Positions 50,074 to 60,035 of a stretch of DNA of 64,000 nt are shown in pieces. Under the pieces are notes generated by a model, which was given only the letters and a program-made list of their open reading frames with translations, made no database searches and was not told where the DNA came from. Source of the stretch: Tamlana sp038148895 (GTDB lineage Bacteria > Bacteroidota > Bacteroidia > Flavobacteriales > Flavobacteriaceae); assembly GCA_038148895.1 (NCBI GenBank), contig JBBVGQ010000001.1; one strand, given 5' to 3'. The position numbers were made by a program, and so were the translations under genes. The stretch's first letter is position 1. Each line of letters starts with the position of its first letter.

Positions 50074-52419
50074 ATGTTTAAAAGAATTGTAGTTTTAATT
50101 GTCTTTCTATTGCCATTGGTGCAATTTTCCCAAGACTTTTCTGCGCTTTGGCAAGGCCATTTTTCGTATAGACAAATTAAGGATGTTACTCAGGGCAACG
50201 GTAAAATTTTCGCCGCAGCAGAGAATGCTATATTCAGATTAGATACAGAGACCAATGAAATGACTGAAATGACTACAGTCAATGGTCTTTCCGGGGAAAC
50301 TATTTCTTCAATTTACTACAGTGACATTTATGAATTACTGGTTGTTGGTTATGTAAACGGTCTGATTGAAATCGTTTTTGATAATGATGAAAACGTTTTA
50401 ACTATTGTAGATATAATTAATAAGCCAACAATACCGAGTACAGATAAAAAAATTAATCATTTTAATGGATATCAAAATGTTCTATATGTTTCAACAAATT
50501 TTGGCATTTCAGTATTTGACTTGGAACGTTTGGAATTTGGAGACACTTACTTTATTGGCAGTGGAGGCTCACAAGTTCAAGTAACCCAAACAACCATTTA
50601 TGGTGATTATATTTATGCTTCATGCCTTGGGGGAAATGGTATAAAAAAAGCACTAGTTTCCAGTCCTAATTTAATTGATTTTCAAAATTGGCAATCAATC
50701 AATTCTGGTAATTGGCTTTCCATAGAGGCGCAAAATGACAAGCTTTATGCCATTAACACCAATAGGAAAATTTATCAAATTATGAATGATGCCTTAATTG
50801 AAGTATTTACCTATTCAACTATGCCGCAAGATTTAAGATTTTATGATGAAAATTTGGTAGTTACTACTCTTGATGGAGTATTTGTTTACGATTCTAATCT
50901 TAGTGTTTTGTCGCAAGTGCCTATTGATCCTGTTTTTAGTACCAAATATGTTTGTGCGACCATAGACGCTGAAAACATTTATATTGGCACCAATGATTAT
51001 GGAATCTTAAAAGCAGCTATTTTAAACCCAACTGTTCTTGAAGAAATTCATCCACAAGGGCCTCTCTTAAATACACCATTTTCACTTCAAACAGAGCCAA
51101 ATGGTTTATGGGTGACTTTTGGAGAGTATGACCAATTTTATAATCCATACCCGTTAAACAACAGAGGAATAAGCCATTTGAAAAATGATGAATGGATTAA
51201 TAATGATTATTCCGAAGTATTTGAAGCTAAATGTTTAAACAGTATTGCAATTAATCCTTTTAACAACGATCAAGTGTTTATTAGTTCGTTTTTTAGTGGT
51301 TTACTTGAGGTAAATGATGAAGTGCCAACCATTTTATACAATGAAACTAACAGTGGACTGGAATCTCTGGTATTGCCAAATAATCCAAATTATATAGATA
51401 TTAGGGTCGGGGCTTCATCATTCGATAGGGATGGGTTATTATGGTTAACATCGGGAATCGTTGAAAACCAATTAAAAACTTATAACCCTTCAAACAAACA
51501 ATGGAAATCTTATTCATTTAAAGAAATAATTGCTAGTCCTGGAGACAACAATGGTTTTAGTGATGTGATAATAGATAATAATAGAACGAAATGGATAGGA
51601 AGTTTAGCTTTTGGCCTAATTGGGTTTAACGAAACCAATAGTGGAACAAAAATAAAGGCCATTTACAAAGAAAGTGAAAATATGCCAATTGAAAGAGTTT
51701 CTGCTTTAGCCTTGGATAAAAGGAACCAGTTATGGATTGGAACATATAGAGGATTAAGGGTGCTATATAACACCTCCAATTTTTTTGATGACAATAACCC
51801 CAGCGTAGATGAAATTATTATAGAGGAAGATGGTATTGCAAAAGAACTTTTGTTCCAACAATATATAACAGATATTAAGGTTGATGGCTCCAACAACAAG
51901 TGGATAGGAACAGTTGATTCCGGGCTGTTTTACTTTTCGCCTAATGGTCAAAAGACAATTTTTCACTTTACAAAAGACAATTCTCCTTTGCCTTCAAACA
52001 GCATTAGAGACATTTCTTTAGACGATATTAATGGTATTGTATATATTGCCACAACAAAAGGTTTGGTATCATTTCGATCGGGAGGGTCAAGCCCTTTTGA
52101 AGATTTGGAAAGTGCCTATGCATATCCAAACCCAGTTAGGCCCGGATTTAATATTGTTGATGAAAAGGTGAAGATTAAGGATATTTCAGAAAATGTAAAT
52201 ATTAAAATCACGGATATTGAAGGTAATTTGGTTGCCGAAGCACAGTCAAGAACTAACCAGAGATATTCAGGTTATAATTTAGAGATTGATGGCGGTACCG
52301 CCTATTGGAATGGAAAGAATCTAGCCAACAATGTTGTGGCTTCTGGGGTGTATTTAATAATGCTTTCGGACCTGGATAGCTACGAAACTAAAGTTTTAAA
52401 ATTAATGGTGGTACGCTAA
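50074..52419 (+). CDS. porZ: Type IX secretion system protein PorZ
   Basis: 781 residues from the ATG at 50074 (the frame also has a TTG at 50056). A signal peptide (IVVLIVFLLPLVQFS) is followed by FSALWQGHFSYRQIKDVTQG, the PorZ start, then two-component-regulator-type beta-propeller repeats (TKWIGSLAFGLIGFN, QLWIGTYRGLRVLYN, NKWIGTVDSGLFYF). The C-terminus (YAYPNPVRPGFN to TKVLKLMVVR) resembles a T9SS sorting domain. In Porphyromonas PorZ is part of the attachment complex that adds anionic LPS to cargo. TATATTTG at 50051-50058 is the likely -7 box. Confidence 0.9.
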   Translation: MFKRIVVLIVFLLPLVQFSQDFSALWQGHFSYRQIKDVTQGNGKIFAAAENAIFRLDTETNEMTEMTTVNGLSGETISSIYYSDIYELLVVGYVNGLIEIVFDNDENVLTIVDIINKPTIPSTDKKINHFNGYQNVLYVSTNFGISVFDLERLEFGDTYFIGSGGSQVQVTQTTIYGDYIYASCLGGNGIKKALVSSPNLIDFQNWQSINSGNWLSIEAQNDKLYAINTNRKIYQIMNDALIEVFTYSTMPQDLRFYDENLVVTTLDGVFVYDSNLSVLSQVPIDPVFSTKYVCATIDAENIYIGTNDYGILKAAILNPTVLEEIHPQGPLLNTPFSLQTEPNGLWVTFGEYDQFYNPYPLNNRGISHLKNDEWINNDYSEVFEAKCLNSIAINPFNNDQVFISSFFSGLLEVNDEVPTILYNETNSGLESLVLPNNPNYIDIRVGASSFDRDGLLWLTSGIVENQLKTYNPSNKQWKSYSFKEIIASPGDNNGFSDVIIDNNRTKWIGSLAFGLIGFNETNSGTKIKAIYKESENMPIERVSALALDKRNQLWIGTYRGLRVLYNTSNFFDDNNPSVDEIIIEEDGIAKELLFQQYITDIKVDGSNNKWIGTVDSGLFYFSPNGQKTIFHFTKDNSPLPSNSIRDISLDDINGIVYIATTKGLVSFRSGGSSPFEDLESAYAYPNPVRPGFNIVDEKVKIKDISENVNIKITDIEGNLVAEAQSRTNQRYSGYNLEIDGGTAYWNGKNLANNVVASGVYLIMLSDLDSYETKVLKLMVVR

Positions 52420-53138
52420 TGCTTATTACTACAAACGCCATTGTTCTTTCAAAACTAAGATATAAAGATAACGACCTCATTGTAAAATGTTACACCCAGC
52501 AGCTCGGGTTAGTGAGTTTTCTGTTACGTGGTGTTTTAAAAAGTAAAAAAGGGAATAACAAAGTTGCTTATTTTCAGCTGCTATCCCAATTGCAAATTGT
52601 ACTGATTCAAAAAAACTCAAGATCGCTTCAGGCCATTAAGGAAGCCAAACCAAATTTCATTTACAATAGTTTACATACCCATGTTTTAAAAAGTGCTATT
52701 GTAATGTTTTTAGCGGAAGTGCTATCGAGTACACTTCAGGAAGAGGAACCAAATGAAACTCTTTATAGTTATTTGGAAAGCACACTTTTATGGTTGGATT
52801 CACAAGCCGAGTATTCAAACTTCCATTTATTGTTCCTTTTAAAACTCACAAAATATTTGGGTTTTTATCCAGAAATCAGCCATGTGGATTTCCCTTTATT
52901 TAATCTATACGAGGGCAGATTCGAGCAAAAAGCTAGTAATAAATATAGTATTAGTGGCGAAAATTTAACACTATTAAAAACTTTATTGGGCACAACATTT
53001 GATGCTTTACCTGATATAAAAATCAATGCTAAGCAAAGACAAGCTTTTTTAAGTATGATGTTGTTATATTATGAACTACATTTAGGAAGCTTTAAGGTTC
53101 CCAAGTCGCTGCAGGTATTTAATCAAGTTTTTAGCTAA
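52419..53138 (+). CDS. recO: DNA repair protein RecO
   Basis: 239 residues. TNAIVLSKLRYKDNDLIVKC and LVSFLLRGVLKSKKG form the N-terminal OB-fold; the helical C-terminal domain includes LKLTKYLGFYPEI. RecO loads RecA with RecF/RecR. The start overlaps the porZ stop by 1 nt (TAATG), so it is translationally coupled to porZ. No zinc cluster is present, as is common in Bacteroidota. Confidence 0.92.
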   Translation: MLITTNAIVLSKLRYKDNDLIVKCYTQQLGLVSFLLRGVLKSKKGNNKVAYFQLLSQLQIVLIQKNSRSLQAIKEAKPNFIYNSLHTHVLKSAIVMFLAEVLSSTLQEEEPNETLYSYLESTLLWLDSQAEYSNFHLLFLLKLTKYLGFYPEISHVDFPLFNLYEGRFEQKASNKYSISGENLTLLKTLLGTTFDALPDIKINAKQRQAFLSMMLLYYELHLGSFKVPKSLQVFNQVFS

Positions 53139-53140
53139 AC

Positions 53141-55552
53141 ATGAAGTCTCATTATTTACTTTTATTTTTTTTACTTGTATCTATTTCTTTTCAGGCTCAA
53201 AACATTAAAGTGCTTAATAGTGTGACCAAAGAGCCCATTTTTGGCGTTGCTATTTACAATATTGATAAATCTAAAAGTGTGGTAACCAATTTTAGAGGTG
53301 AAGCTGATTTGGACGACTTTTCCGATGACGAGACTATTTACTTCAAACATTTGTCACATGTTTTAAAAAAACTGACCAAGAAACAAATTGCGAAATCTAA
53401 TCGTGTTTTTTTAGTGTCTAATACCCAAGGATTGGAGGAAATAGTGATTTCGGCTTCAAAATTCAAACAGAACAAAAAGGACATACCTCAAAAAATAGTA
53501 AGTGAAAGCGCAGAGCATGTTGCATTTTCAAACCCCCAAACAAGTGCTGATTTATTGGAAAACACAGGTCAAGTTTACATTCAAAAGAGTCAGTTAGGTG
53601 GTGGTAGTCCTATGATACGCGGGTTTTCTACCAATAGATTATTAATCACTGTTGATGGCGTACGCATGAACAATGCCATATTTAGGGCAGGAAATTTGCA
53701 AAACGTTATTTCAATCGATCCGTTATCTGTGGAACATACAGAAGTAACTCTGGGTGCTGGCTCGGTTATTTACGGAAGTGATGCTATAGGTGGGGTGATG
53801 AGTTTTTATACCCAAAAGCCTAAACTGTCGTATGCAGATTCGCTATTGTTTCACTCAAATGCCATAATGAGGTACAGTTCTGCTAATGATGAAAAAGCAG
53901 GACATTTTGATTTTAATTTAGGGTACAAAAAATGGGCTTTTGTTACCAATGCCAGCTATTCAAGTTTTGGTAATTTAAAAATGGGAAAACATGGGCCCGA
54001 TGAATATTTGCGCCCAGAATTTGTGATTGAAACCAGTGAAGGCGATGTTATTATTCAAAATAGTGACCCATTGACTCAAAAATATACTGGGTATAATCAG
54101 TTGAACTTGATGCAAAAAGTACGTTACGAACCCTATGAGAATTTAAGTTTTGATTTGGGTTTGTTCTATTCTACAACTTCAGATGTGCCTAGATATGACA
54201 GATTGATTCGATACCGAAACGATGAGTTACGGTCGGCAGAATGGAATTATGGCCCACAAAACTGGTTTATGGGCAATTTGCAGATTACCAAGTTGAGCAG
54301 TAGTTCGAATTTGTACAACAAGATAAAAGCAACCATAGCCTATCAAAATTTTCAGGAAAGTAGGATGGATAGAAATTTTCAATCACCGATTAGAAATATA
54401 CGTGAAGAGGCCGTTGATGCTTATTCATTTAGTTTAGATTTTGAAAAAACATTAAGCCTTAAAACACAATTTTTTTATGGTGCCGAATATATTTACAATA
54501 AGGTGAAGTCAACCGGAGAAGAAGAGAATATCGATACCAACACCATAATGCCAACAGTTTCTCGATATCCAAATGGTGCAAGCTGGCAAGCTGCCGCAAT
54601 TTATTCCAGTATTAAATATAAGCCCAATCCTAAATTTGTGTTTCAATCCGGATTAAGGTTTAACAACGTAGTCTCCATGGCAGATTTCACAGAAAACAAT
54701 AGGTATTTAAACTTGCCGTTCCAATCCTCAAAAAGCACGGCAGGTGCATTAACAGGGACTGCCGGTATTAGTTGGTCGCCCAACAGTATCATACAATGGA
54801 AAATCAATGCATCATCGGCGTTTAGGGCGCCAAATATTGATGATGTTGGTAAAGTTTTTGATTCAGAACCTGGCTCTGTTGTTGTACCCAACGAAAATTT
54901 AAGACCAGAATATGCCTATGGTGGGGAAGTTGGTTTAAAATTGAATTTTGATGATAAGTTGGTGTTGGACATGAGCACTTATTATACCTATTTGGATAAT
55001 GCCTTGGTGCGACGGGATTATACGTTAAATGGCGAAACAGAAATTATCTATGACGGTGAGTTAAGCAATGTCCAGGCTATTCAAAATGCATCAAAAGCAT
55101 GGATACATGGTTTTGAAGTAGGCTTGAAAATGCCCATAACATCTCAATTGAACTTTACCTCACAATACAGTATTATTGGCGGTACAGAAACGGCTGGAAA
55201 TATAGAAGTTCCCGTTAGGCATATTGCTCCAAATTTTGGAAATACCCACCTAATTTGGTTGTTGAATAATGTAAAATTAGACTTATTTGCCAACTACAAT
55301 GGCAATTTATCTTTTTATCAATTGGCACCTTCTGAAATTGAAAAGGATTACATCTATGCTTTGGATGAAAACGGAAATCCATATAGCCCATCGTGGTACA
55401 CGCTTAATTTTAGGACTCAATTTGAAATTAATCGCTCTGCTACTTTAACGGCGAGTTTAGAAAACATCACCGATCAACGGTATAAAACGTATTCTTCTGG
55501 GATTGCCGCGGCCGGTCGCAACTTTATTTTGGCTTTAAAATATAGTTTGTAA
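53141..55552 (+). CDS. TonB-dependent receptor
   Basis: 803 residues. Signal peptide (HYLLLFFLLVSISFQAQ), a short carboxypeptidase-regulatory-like domain, then the plug (IVISASKFKQNKKDIPQKI, MIRGFSTNRLLITVDGVRMN, LGAGSVIYGSDAIGG) and a 22-strand-type barrel ending FILALKYSL. The plug pattern is like haemoglobin/haem or siderophore receptors, but no metal-specific neighbour is present. Located 2 nt after recO; probably part of the porZ-recO transcript. Energised by the ExbB/ExbD operon type found at 16-18 kb. Confidence 0.93.
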   Translation: MKSHYLLLFFLLVSISFQAQNIKVLNSVTKEPIFGVAIYNIDKSKSVVTNFRGEADLDDFSDDETIYFKHLSHVLKKLTKKQIAKSNRVFLVSNTQGLEEIVISASKFKQNKKDIPQKIVSESAEHVAFSNPQTSADLLENTGQVYIQKSQLGGGSPMIRGFSTNRLLITVDGVRMNNAIFRAGNLQNVISIDPLSVEHTEVTLGAGSVIYGSDAIGGVMSFYTQKPKLSYADSLLFHSNAIMRYSSANDEKAGHFDFNLGYKKWAFVTNASYSSFGNLKMGKHGPDEYLRPEFVIETSEGDVIIQNSDPLTQKYTGYNQLNLMQKVRYEPYENLSFDLGLFYSTTSDVPRYDRLIRYRNDELRSAEWNYGPQNWFMGNLQITKLSSSSNLYNKIKATIAYQNFQESRMDRNFQSPIRNIREEAVDAYSFSLDFEKTLSLKTQFFYGAEYIYNKVKSTGEEENIDTNTIMPTVSRYPNGASWQAAAIYSSIKYKPNPKFVFQSGLRFNNVVSMADFTENNRYLNLPFQSSKSTAGALTGTAGISWSPNSIIQWKINASSAFRAPNIDDVGKVFDSEPGSVVVPNENLRPEYAYGGEVGLKLNFDDKLVLDMSTYYTYLDNALVRRDYTLNGETEIIYDGELSNVQAIQNASKAWIHGFEVGLKMPITSQLNFTSQYSIIGGTETAGNIEVPVRHIAPNFGNTHLIWLLNNVKLDLFANYNGNLSFYQLAPSEIEKDYIYALDENGNPYSPSWYTLNFRTQFEINRSATLTASLENITDQRYKTYSSGIAAAGRNFILALKYSL

Positions 55553-55553
55553 C

Positions 55554-55657
55554 GTCATTCTGAGGAATGACCGCTAGGAAACTACGTGAGAATCTGTCAA
55601 ATTTTTAGTTTCAATCATGAGATTGCCACACTTCGACTCCGCTCAGTACGGCTAACC
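55554..55657. repeat. Dispersed intergenic repeat remnant
   Basis: Begins with the hairpin GTCATTC-TGAG-GAATGAC (55554-55571) and ends with CTTCGACTCCGCTCAGTAC. I recognise these phrases from many Flavobacteriaceae genomes, where they recur between genes. It lies between two gene ends. Confidence 0.6.
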
Positions 55658-55679
55658 AAATGTGATGACTATAAAATAA

Positions 55680-57941
55680 TTATTTCTTTACAGCCTTTTT
55701 AGTGACAATAGCACCATTGGAAAGTTCCACTTTGGCGATATAAACAGTGCTTTTTAAATTAGACAATTTATAGGTTTCAGAAGTATTTTGCCCTTTAAGC
55801 TGATACAATTGTCTGCCAAATAAATCGTAAATATTAACCGCTTTAATTTTTAAGTTGTTGGAAGCCGTAAACTGAACATCATGGTTATCCAACTCAACAA
55901 TTTTTAAGCTGTTTACATTTGTTAAGTCAAAATCAGTAGAAAGGGCTTGCTGTTTAAATACAATTTCAAAGCGGTTGTTAAACTCACCCACTTCTGAAGT
56001 AAAGGTGTAATCTGAAACCGATAAATCATGTATGGTGTTCAACATGTTATCTTTTAAGTAAACACTATTACTGCTTAAAAAATTGCCTTCCAGTTGGGCA
56101 ATGGATAATTTGTAAAGTGTAGCCACATCAATGGTAGTACTAAAACCAAGTTGAATAACTTCGTCTTCATTAATACTGTTGATGTCTTTACCTTGGATAA
56201 CATATTTTTTATTGTTTTCCACCATAGACGTGTATAAAACCGCAGGAGCATCAGGAGATATTAACCTTGGTGCATCATAGGCTAAACCATCATTTCCATC
56301 AGTTCCACCATTAACATAGCCGACTAATATTTGATTGAACACCCCGTTATCCGAAGTTAAATTTACCCATAGTCTGTTTTCAGCAAGGCTGTTTGATTTC
56401 TTATTGGAACTTGTACCTCTAAAAAATTGACTGTTGCTTGTACCATCTGCCATACGCATGGCATTAGTAAATGTTGCTGTTCCAATGGTTACGGCTGGGA
56501 TAAAAAAGCCTTGTGCAGATGGAATATATTGATTCGGAATATCAGGACCACCCCCTGCAGCACCACCAACGCCAACTGTATATGTAGCATAATCGTTATT
56601 ACTGAAATTTATGTCTTGGTTCCCAGGATTTGAACTGTCTGGTGGTGTAGCTTGCGACCAAAAGTATGCAACACCATCAACAACGGCGGAGTTTGCTGCA
56701 TGAAAAGCATCAAAATCAACAGCTGATGGATAAGGATTACCAATAAAATTCCATCTAAACCCTGTGTTTGCAACGTTGTAAGTTATGTTAACATCAACAT
56801 CTCCAGTATTGAATTCACCTTCAAAAGAAGCAGTACCAGAACCACCAAAGAATAACCGGGCTTCAGTAACGGCATATCCTGTACCGGGATCCATAGTGAA
56901 TCCAGAGTATGCGGGTTGCCAATCATCACCATTGTCATCAATGTCATCACCATTGTTGTCTACAAAGTTTGCAGCATTAAACAAAAAGCGTCGGTCTCCA
57001 TCAACATCAGGGAAAACGCTGCCAATGGTTTCACCAACCACAGGGGAACTCCAATAAGTGTAATAATACCAAGCGGCTTTTGTTGCCGTTTGTTTGTTTA
57101 CCCTTGAGAGACCATTATTGGTAAATGTTCCGGCATCGTCAATTTGTACAAAATTACCTTGTGTTCGCACAATCAAACTACCATCAACAGTAACATCGTT
57201 TTCAACTTCAACAAAAGTTCCGTTATCAACAGTTAACGTAGCTCCGGCATTAATCGTTAAGCTACATGCATTAAAGCTTATTTCGCTTCCTCCACCAGAG
57301 GTGTTATAATTGCCATCAATAATAACTTCGGTAGTTGAATCTGGTGTAGCGCTCCAGGTTGTACCATTCCATGTTACAGTTCCTCCAGGGCAAGGAATTG
57401 CATTAACAACACCGTTAAATATAAAATCATTAATACTGCAAGTTCCACCACCGCCAGTAGCTCCCCATCCATAAAGTCTAAAAGTTATAGAACTAGTAAT
57501 GTTTTGGTAAGTTGGGCTGGATAAATCAATTGTAGCTCCTGTTGCAACAGGTGTTCCAATATTTGCTGAATATCCATCCAAGCTGCTTCGAAAAGCAAAA
57601 TTATTTGCGCCTGTTGGAGATCTTTGCCCTGTATATTCAAAACTTACAAAATCAATTTCATATCCAAAGTTTGGGGCAATGGTAAATTCGAAGTAGGCTG
57701 TATTGTCCAAAGCGACAGTATTCCAGCTGTTTGCATTATATCTCCCAAAGCCATTTGCCGGGTTTATACCTGTTCCCCTCCCTATTCCCGATACTACGAT
57801 GTTAGGGTCGAAATATTGTCCAATCGTATATGGATTATCATTTTCTGGATCACTTGTTGTAATTGGATTGTCAAAAATACTTTGCCCAAACCCCAGATTA
57901 ATGGTTAAAAAAGCAACAAGAATAAAGGTAATTTTTTTCAT
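55680..57941 (-). CDS. Secreted protein with type A T9SS C-terminal sorting domain
   Basis: 753 residues from the ATG at 57941, which gives a good signal peptide (KKITFILVAFLTINLGFGQ). The body is Asn/Asp/Gly/Thr-rich with beta-sandwich-like repeats (CPGGTVTWNGTTW, LTINAGATLTVDNGTFVE). The last 80 residues (LKIVELDNHDVQ to KKAVKK) are a type A sorting domain: IKAVNIYDLFGRQLYQL and VYIAKVELSNGAIVTKKA. It is cargo of the T9SS of which PorZ is a part. Adhesion or surface role likely; no enzyme domain seen. Confidence 0.9.
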   Translation of the reverse strand: MKKITFILVAFLTINLGFGQSIFDNPITTSDPENDNPYTIGQYFDPNIVVSGIGRGTGINPANGFGRYNANSWNTVALDNTAYFEFTIAPNFGYEIDFVSFEYTGQRSPTGANNFAFRSSLDGYSANIGTPVATGATIDLSSPTYQNITSSITFRLYGWGATGGGGTCSINDFIFNGVVNAIPCPGGTVTWNGTTWSATPDSTTEVIIDGNYNTSGGGSEISFNACSLTINAGATLTVDNGTFVEVENDVTVDGSLIVRTQGNFVQIDDAGTFTNNGLSRVNKQTATKAAWYYYTYWSSPVVGETIGSVFPDVDGDRRFLFNAANFVDNNGDDIDDNGDDWQPAYSGFTMDPGTGYAVTEARLFFGGSGTASFEGEFNTGDVDVNITYNVANTGFRWNFIGNPYPSAVDFDAFHAANSAVVDGVAYFWSQATPPDSSNPGNQDINFSNNDYATYTVGVGGAAGGGPDIPNQYIPSAQGFFIPAVTIGTATFTNAMRMADGTSNSQFFRGTSSNKKSNSLAENRLWVNLTSDNGVFNQILVGYVNGGTDGNDGLAYDAPRLISPDAPAVLYTSMVENNKKYVIQGKDINSINEDEVIQLGFSTTIDVATLYKLSIAQLEGNFLSSNSVYLKDNMLNTIHDLSVSDYTFTSEVGEFNNRFEIVFKQQALSTDFDLTNVNSLKIVELDNHDVQFTASNNLKIKAVNIYDLFGRQLYQLKGQNTSETYKLSNLKSTVYIAKVELSNGAIVTKKAVKK

Positions 57942-58024
57942 AGCGAGAGGATTTTGATAGTTCAATAGATTTGGTTTTATATTTTTCTAATTTATATTTT
58001 TTCAATTGTTATTTTTGGCAACAC

Positions 58025-58498
58025 ATGCAAACCAAAAAAACATATACACTACAAGAAGCCACCAAAAAACTGGAGAATTATTGTGCGTACCAAGAACGTT
58101 GCCATCAAGAAGTAAACCAAAAACTGGAACAAATGCACATGATACCCGAGGCTATTGATGTGATTATTGTTCACCTTATTGAGCATAACTTTCTTAACGA
58201 AGAACGTTTTGCCAAAACATTTGTTAGCGGTAAGTTTAAAATTAAGAATTGGGGGCGCTGCCGTTTATCTTATGAATTAAAGAAAAAAGGCATTAGCAAA
58301 GTTAATACAAATCAAGCACTTGCAGAAATAGGAAATACGGAGTATATCGAGGTTTTCAATGCGTTAGCCGAAAAAAAAGCTTACACAATAAAAGAAAGCA
58401 ACGTTTTTAAGAAACGGAAGAAATTGATCGATTATCTGCTCTATAGAGGCTGGGAATCGCACTTGGTCTACGAAAAAGCCAATGAACTAATCAAGTAA
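58025..58498 (+). CDS. recX: Regulatory protein RecX
   Basis: 157 residues from the ATG at 58025. Three-helix repeats typical of RecX are visible: YTLQEATKKLENYCAYQERC, HLIEHNFLNEERFAKTFV and GWESHLVYEKANELIK; GRCRLSYELKKKGIS is the second repeat. RecX caps or modulates RecA filaments. Divergent from the T9SS cargo gene, 83 nt between starts; recA is not in the window. Confidence 0.9.
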   Translation: MQTKKTYTLQEATKKLENYCAYQERCHQEVNQKLEQMHMIPEAIDVIIVHLIEHNFLNEERFAKTFVSGKFKIKNWGRCRLSYELKKKGISKVNTNQALAEIGNTEYIEVFNALAEKKAYTIKESNVFKKRKKLIDYLLYRGWESHLVYEKANELIK

Positions 58499-58518
58499 AT
58501 TATACTGATTTTATGAAT

Positions 58519-58557
58519 AAAAAAGCGGATTTACCATGACGTAAACCCGCTTTTTTT
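58519..58557. terminator. Terminator between recX and the beta-barrel gene
   Basis: AAAAAAGCGGATTTAC (58519-58534) pairs with the complementary 58541-58556 with one A-C mismatch, loop CATGAC, and A/T-runs at both ends, so it can serve both convergent genes. Confidence 0.8.
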
Positions 58558-58560
58558 GTC

Positions 58561-58581
58561 ATGCTGAACTTATTTCAGCAT
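58561..58581. repeat. Short palindromic intergenic repeat
   Basis: ATGCTGAA-CTTAT-TTCAGCAT, preceded by GTC and followed by CTTA: the recurring Flavobacteriaceae phrase TCATGCTGAACTTGTTTCAGCAT with one change. Confidence 0.55.
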
Positions 58582-58597
58582 CTTATAATGAGTGTAT

Positions 58598-59113
58598 TTA
58601 TAAATTAAATGACGCCCCTAAATTAATGGTAAATTGGTTGTGCAATTTTTCAGGAGGCGTTAATGTTCCTGTTTTATATTTTGCAAACGGTACGTTCAAT
58701 TCGGTATAAAGTCCAAAGCCTTCACTAAAAAAGTAACGGGCACCCAAATGGCCACCAAAGTTTTTCAGTCCAAGACTTAAGCCTGGGTACAAATCAAAAT
58801 TTTCATCAACATTTATAACGTTTCCTAAGTTGGCGTTAAAACGCGCGCGAACATCAAAACGATTATCGAAATCTGCATTTAAAGCCTCATTGGCATTGTT
58901 TTTTAGGGTGTTGTCAATACCAAGAAGGTAGGTAGATGAAATACCAACAGAAATGTTTTCGCCAATACCATAATCGAAACTTAAATTAAGACCGGTACCG
59001 TTGTTTTGAAAATTGGCACCCACTTGAAATTTGTTGTCGCCACTACCAACATAAGCTTGAGAACTAACCAGTGAAACACACAAAAGGGCTAACACTAAAA
59101 TAAATTTATTCAT
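58598..59113 (-). CDS. Outer-membrane beta-barrel protein
   Basis: 171 residues from the ATG at 59113 (a longer frame starts at 59140). Signal peptide KFILVLALLCVSLVSSQ, then strands such as NKFQVGANFQNNGTGLNLSF, YGIGENISVGISSTYLLG and the C-terminal NQFTINLGASFNL. This matches a small Flavobacteriia outer-membrane family (possibly DUF6646; name not certain). Function unknown. Confidence 0.83.
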   Translation of the reverse strand: MNKFILVLALLCVSLVSSQAYVGSGDNKFQVGANFQNNGTGLNLSFDYGIGENISVGISSTYLLGIDNTLKNNANEALNADFDNRFDVRARFNANLGNVINVDENFDLYPGLSLGLKNFGGHLGARYFFSEGFGLYTELNVPFAKYKTGTLTPPEKLHNQFTINLGASFNL

Positions 59114-59174
59114 GATTTGAGTTTTAAATTTAAGTGGCAAATATATTACAAGTTTTGCAAAAAAGGCACAAAAA

Positions 59175-60035
59175 CTATAAATGCTTGTGGGTATTGATTA
59201 TGGCTTGTTGGTTTTTCCAGTCAATCCATTTTTGTTTTTTTATGCGCCTCATAATGTTGTCGTAATTGCGCATAATAAAAACATTATAAACTGCTTTGCC
59301 AAAGTTTTTAGGGTTTCGGGCAATAGCACGCAAACTCATTGAAAAACCTGGTGTGAGATAACGCATATAATGCCAATAGCCTTCGGGCATATACAATACC
59401 TCGCCATGGTTCAATTCTGTTTTGTAGCCTTTAGCCTGTTTTAGCATGGGCCATTTTTCAAAATCGGGGTTATTGAAATCAATATCCTCTCTGGTGATTA
59501 AGGAATGTGGAATTTTATATAAATACTTGTTCTGTTTTTGGTCGAACAAAATAATTTGCTTTTTGCCCTCAAAATGAAAATGGAAAATATTGGCCAAATC
59601 AATATCATAATGCATGAAGGTATATGAATCCTCTCCGCCAAAAAATAACATCGGAATGCTTTTCATGAGGCGCAACCCAAAATCAGGAAATTTAAAATCT
59701 TGTTGTAAAGATGGTATTTCCTTTAGGGCGTTCCATAAAAAAATACGGTATTTGGTGGGCTCGCGCTTTAACAGATCAATATAATCGGTCAGCTTCATTT
59801 TAGCGTGAGGTTCATTGAATCCGTCTTTATAATCAACTGGTCTATCGTCATAAAGTGGTATGGTAATATCGGCGCCAACTTGCTTTATATAGTCTAAATT
59901 CCACTTGGTGTAAGCAGGCCAATCTTCAATAAAACGCTCAATAACCACTGGCTTCTGTGGTTTAAAATAATGTTCTAAAAAATCTGCTTTGGTAATGGTT
60001 TTTACCCGCGGAATATCTTGTAAGTTCAACGACAA
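59175..60035 (-). CDS. Cupin-like (JmjC-type) oxygenase family protein
   Basis: 286 residues. FLEHYFKPQKPVVIERFIED is the cupin_8/JmjC N-terminus; FMHYDIDLANIFHFHFEGKK gives the HxD iron ligands and VLYMPEGYWHYMRYL the distal His of the double-stranded beta-helix. Such proteins are Fe(II)/2-oxoglutarate hydroxylases acting on proteins or tRNA modifications, but no target can be assigned. It is cytoplasmic (no signal). Confidence 0.88.
   Translation of the reverse strand: MSLNLQDIPRVKTITKADFLEHYFKPQKPVVIERFIEDWPAYTKWNLDYIKQVGADITIPLYDDRPVDYKDGFNEPHAKMKLTDYIDLLKREPTKYRIFLWNALKEIPSLQQDFKFPDFGLRLMKSIPMLFFGGEDSYTFMHYDIDLANIFHFHFEGKKQIILFDQKQNKYLYKIPHSLITREDIDFNNPDFEKWPMLKQAKGYKTELNHGEVLYMPEGYWHYMRYLTPGFSMSLRAIARNPKNFGKAVYNVFIMRNYDNIMRRIKKQKWIDWKNQQAIINTHKHL

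Noticed and set aside
57624..57957. Frames opposite the T9SS cargo gene
   Set aside because: Shadow frames of a real gene with a clear signal peptide and sorting domain.
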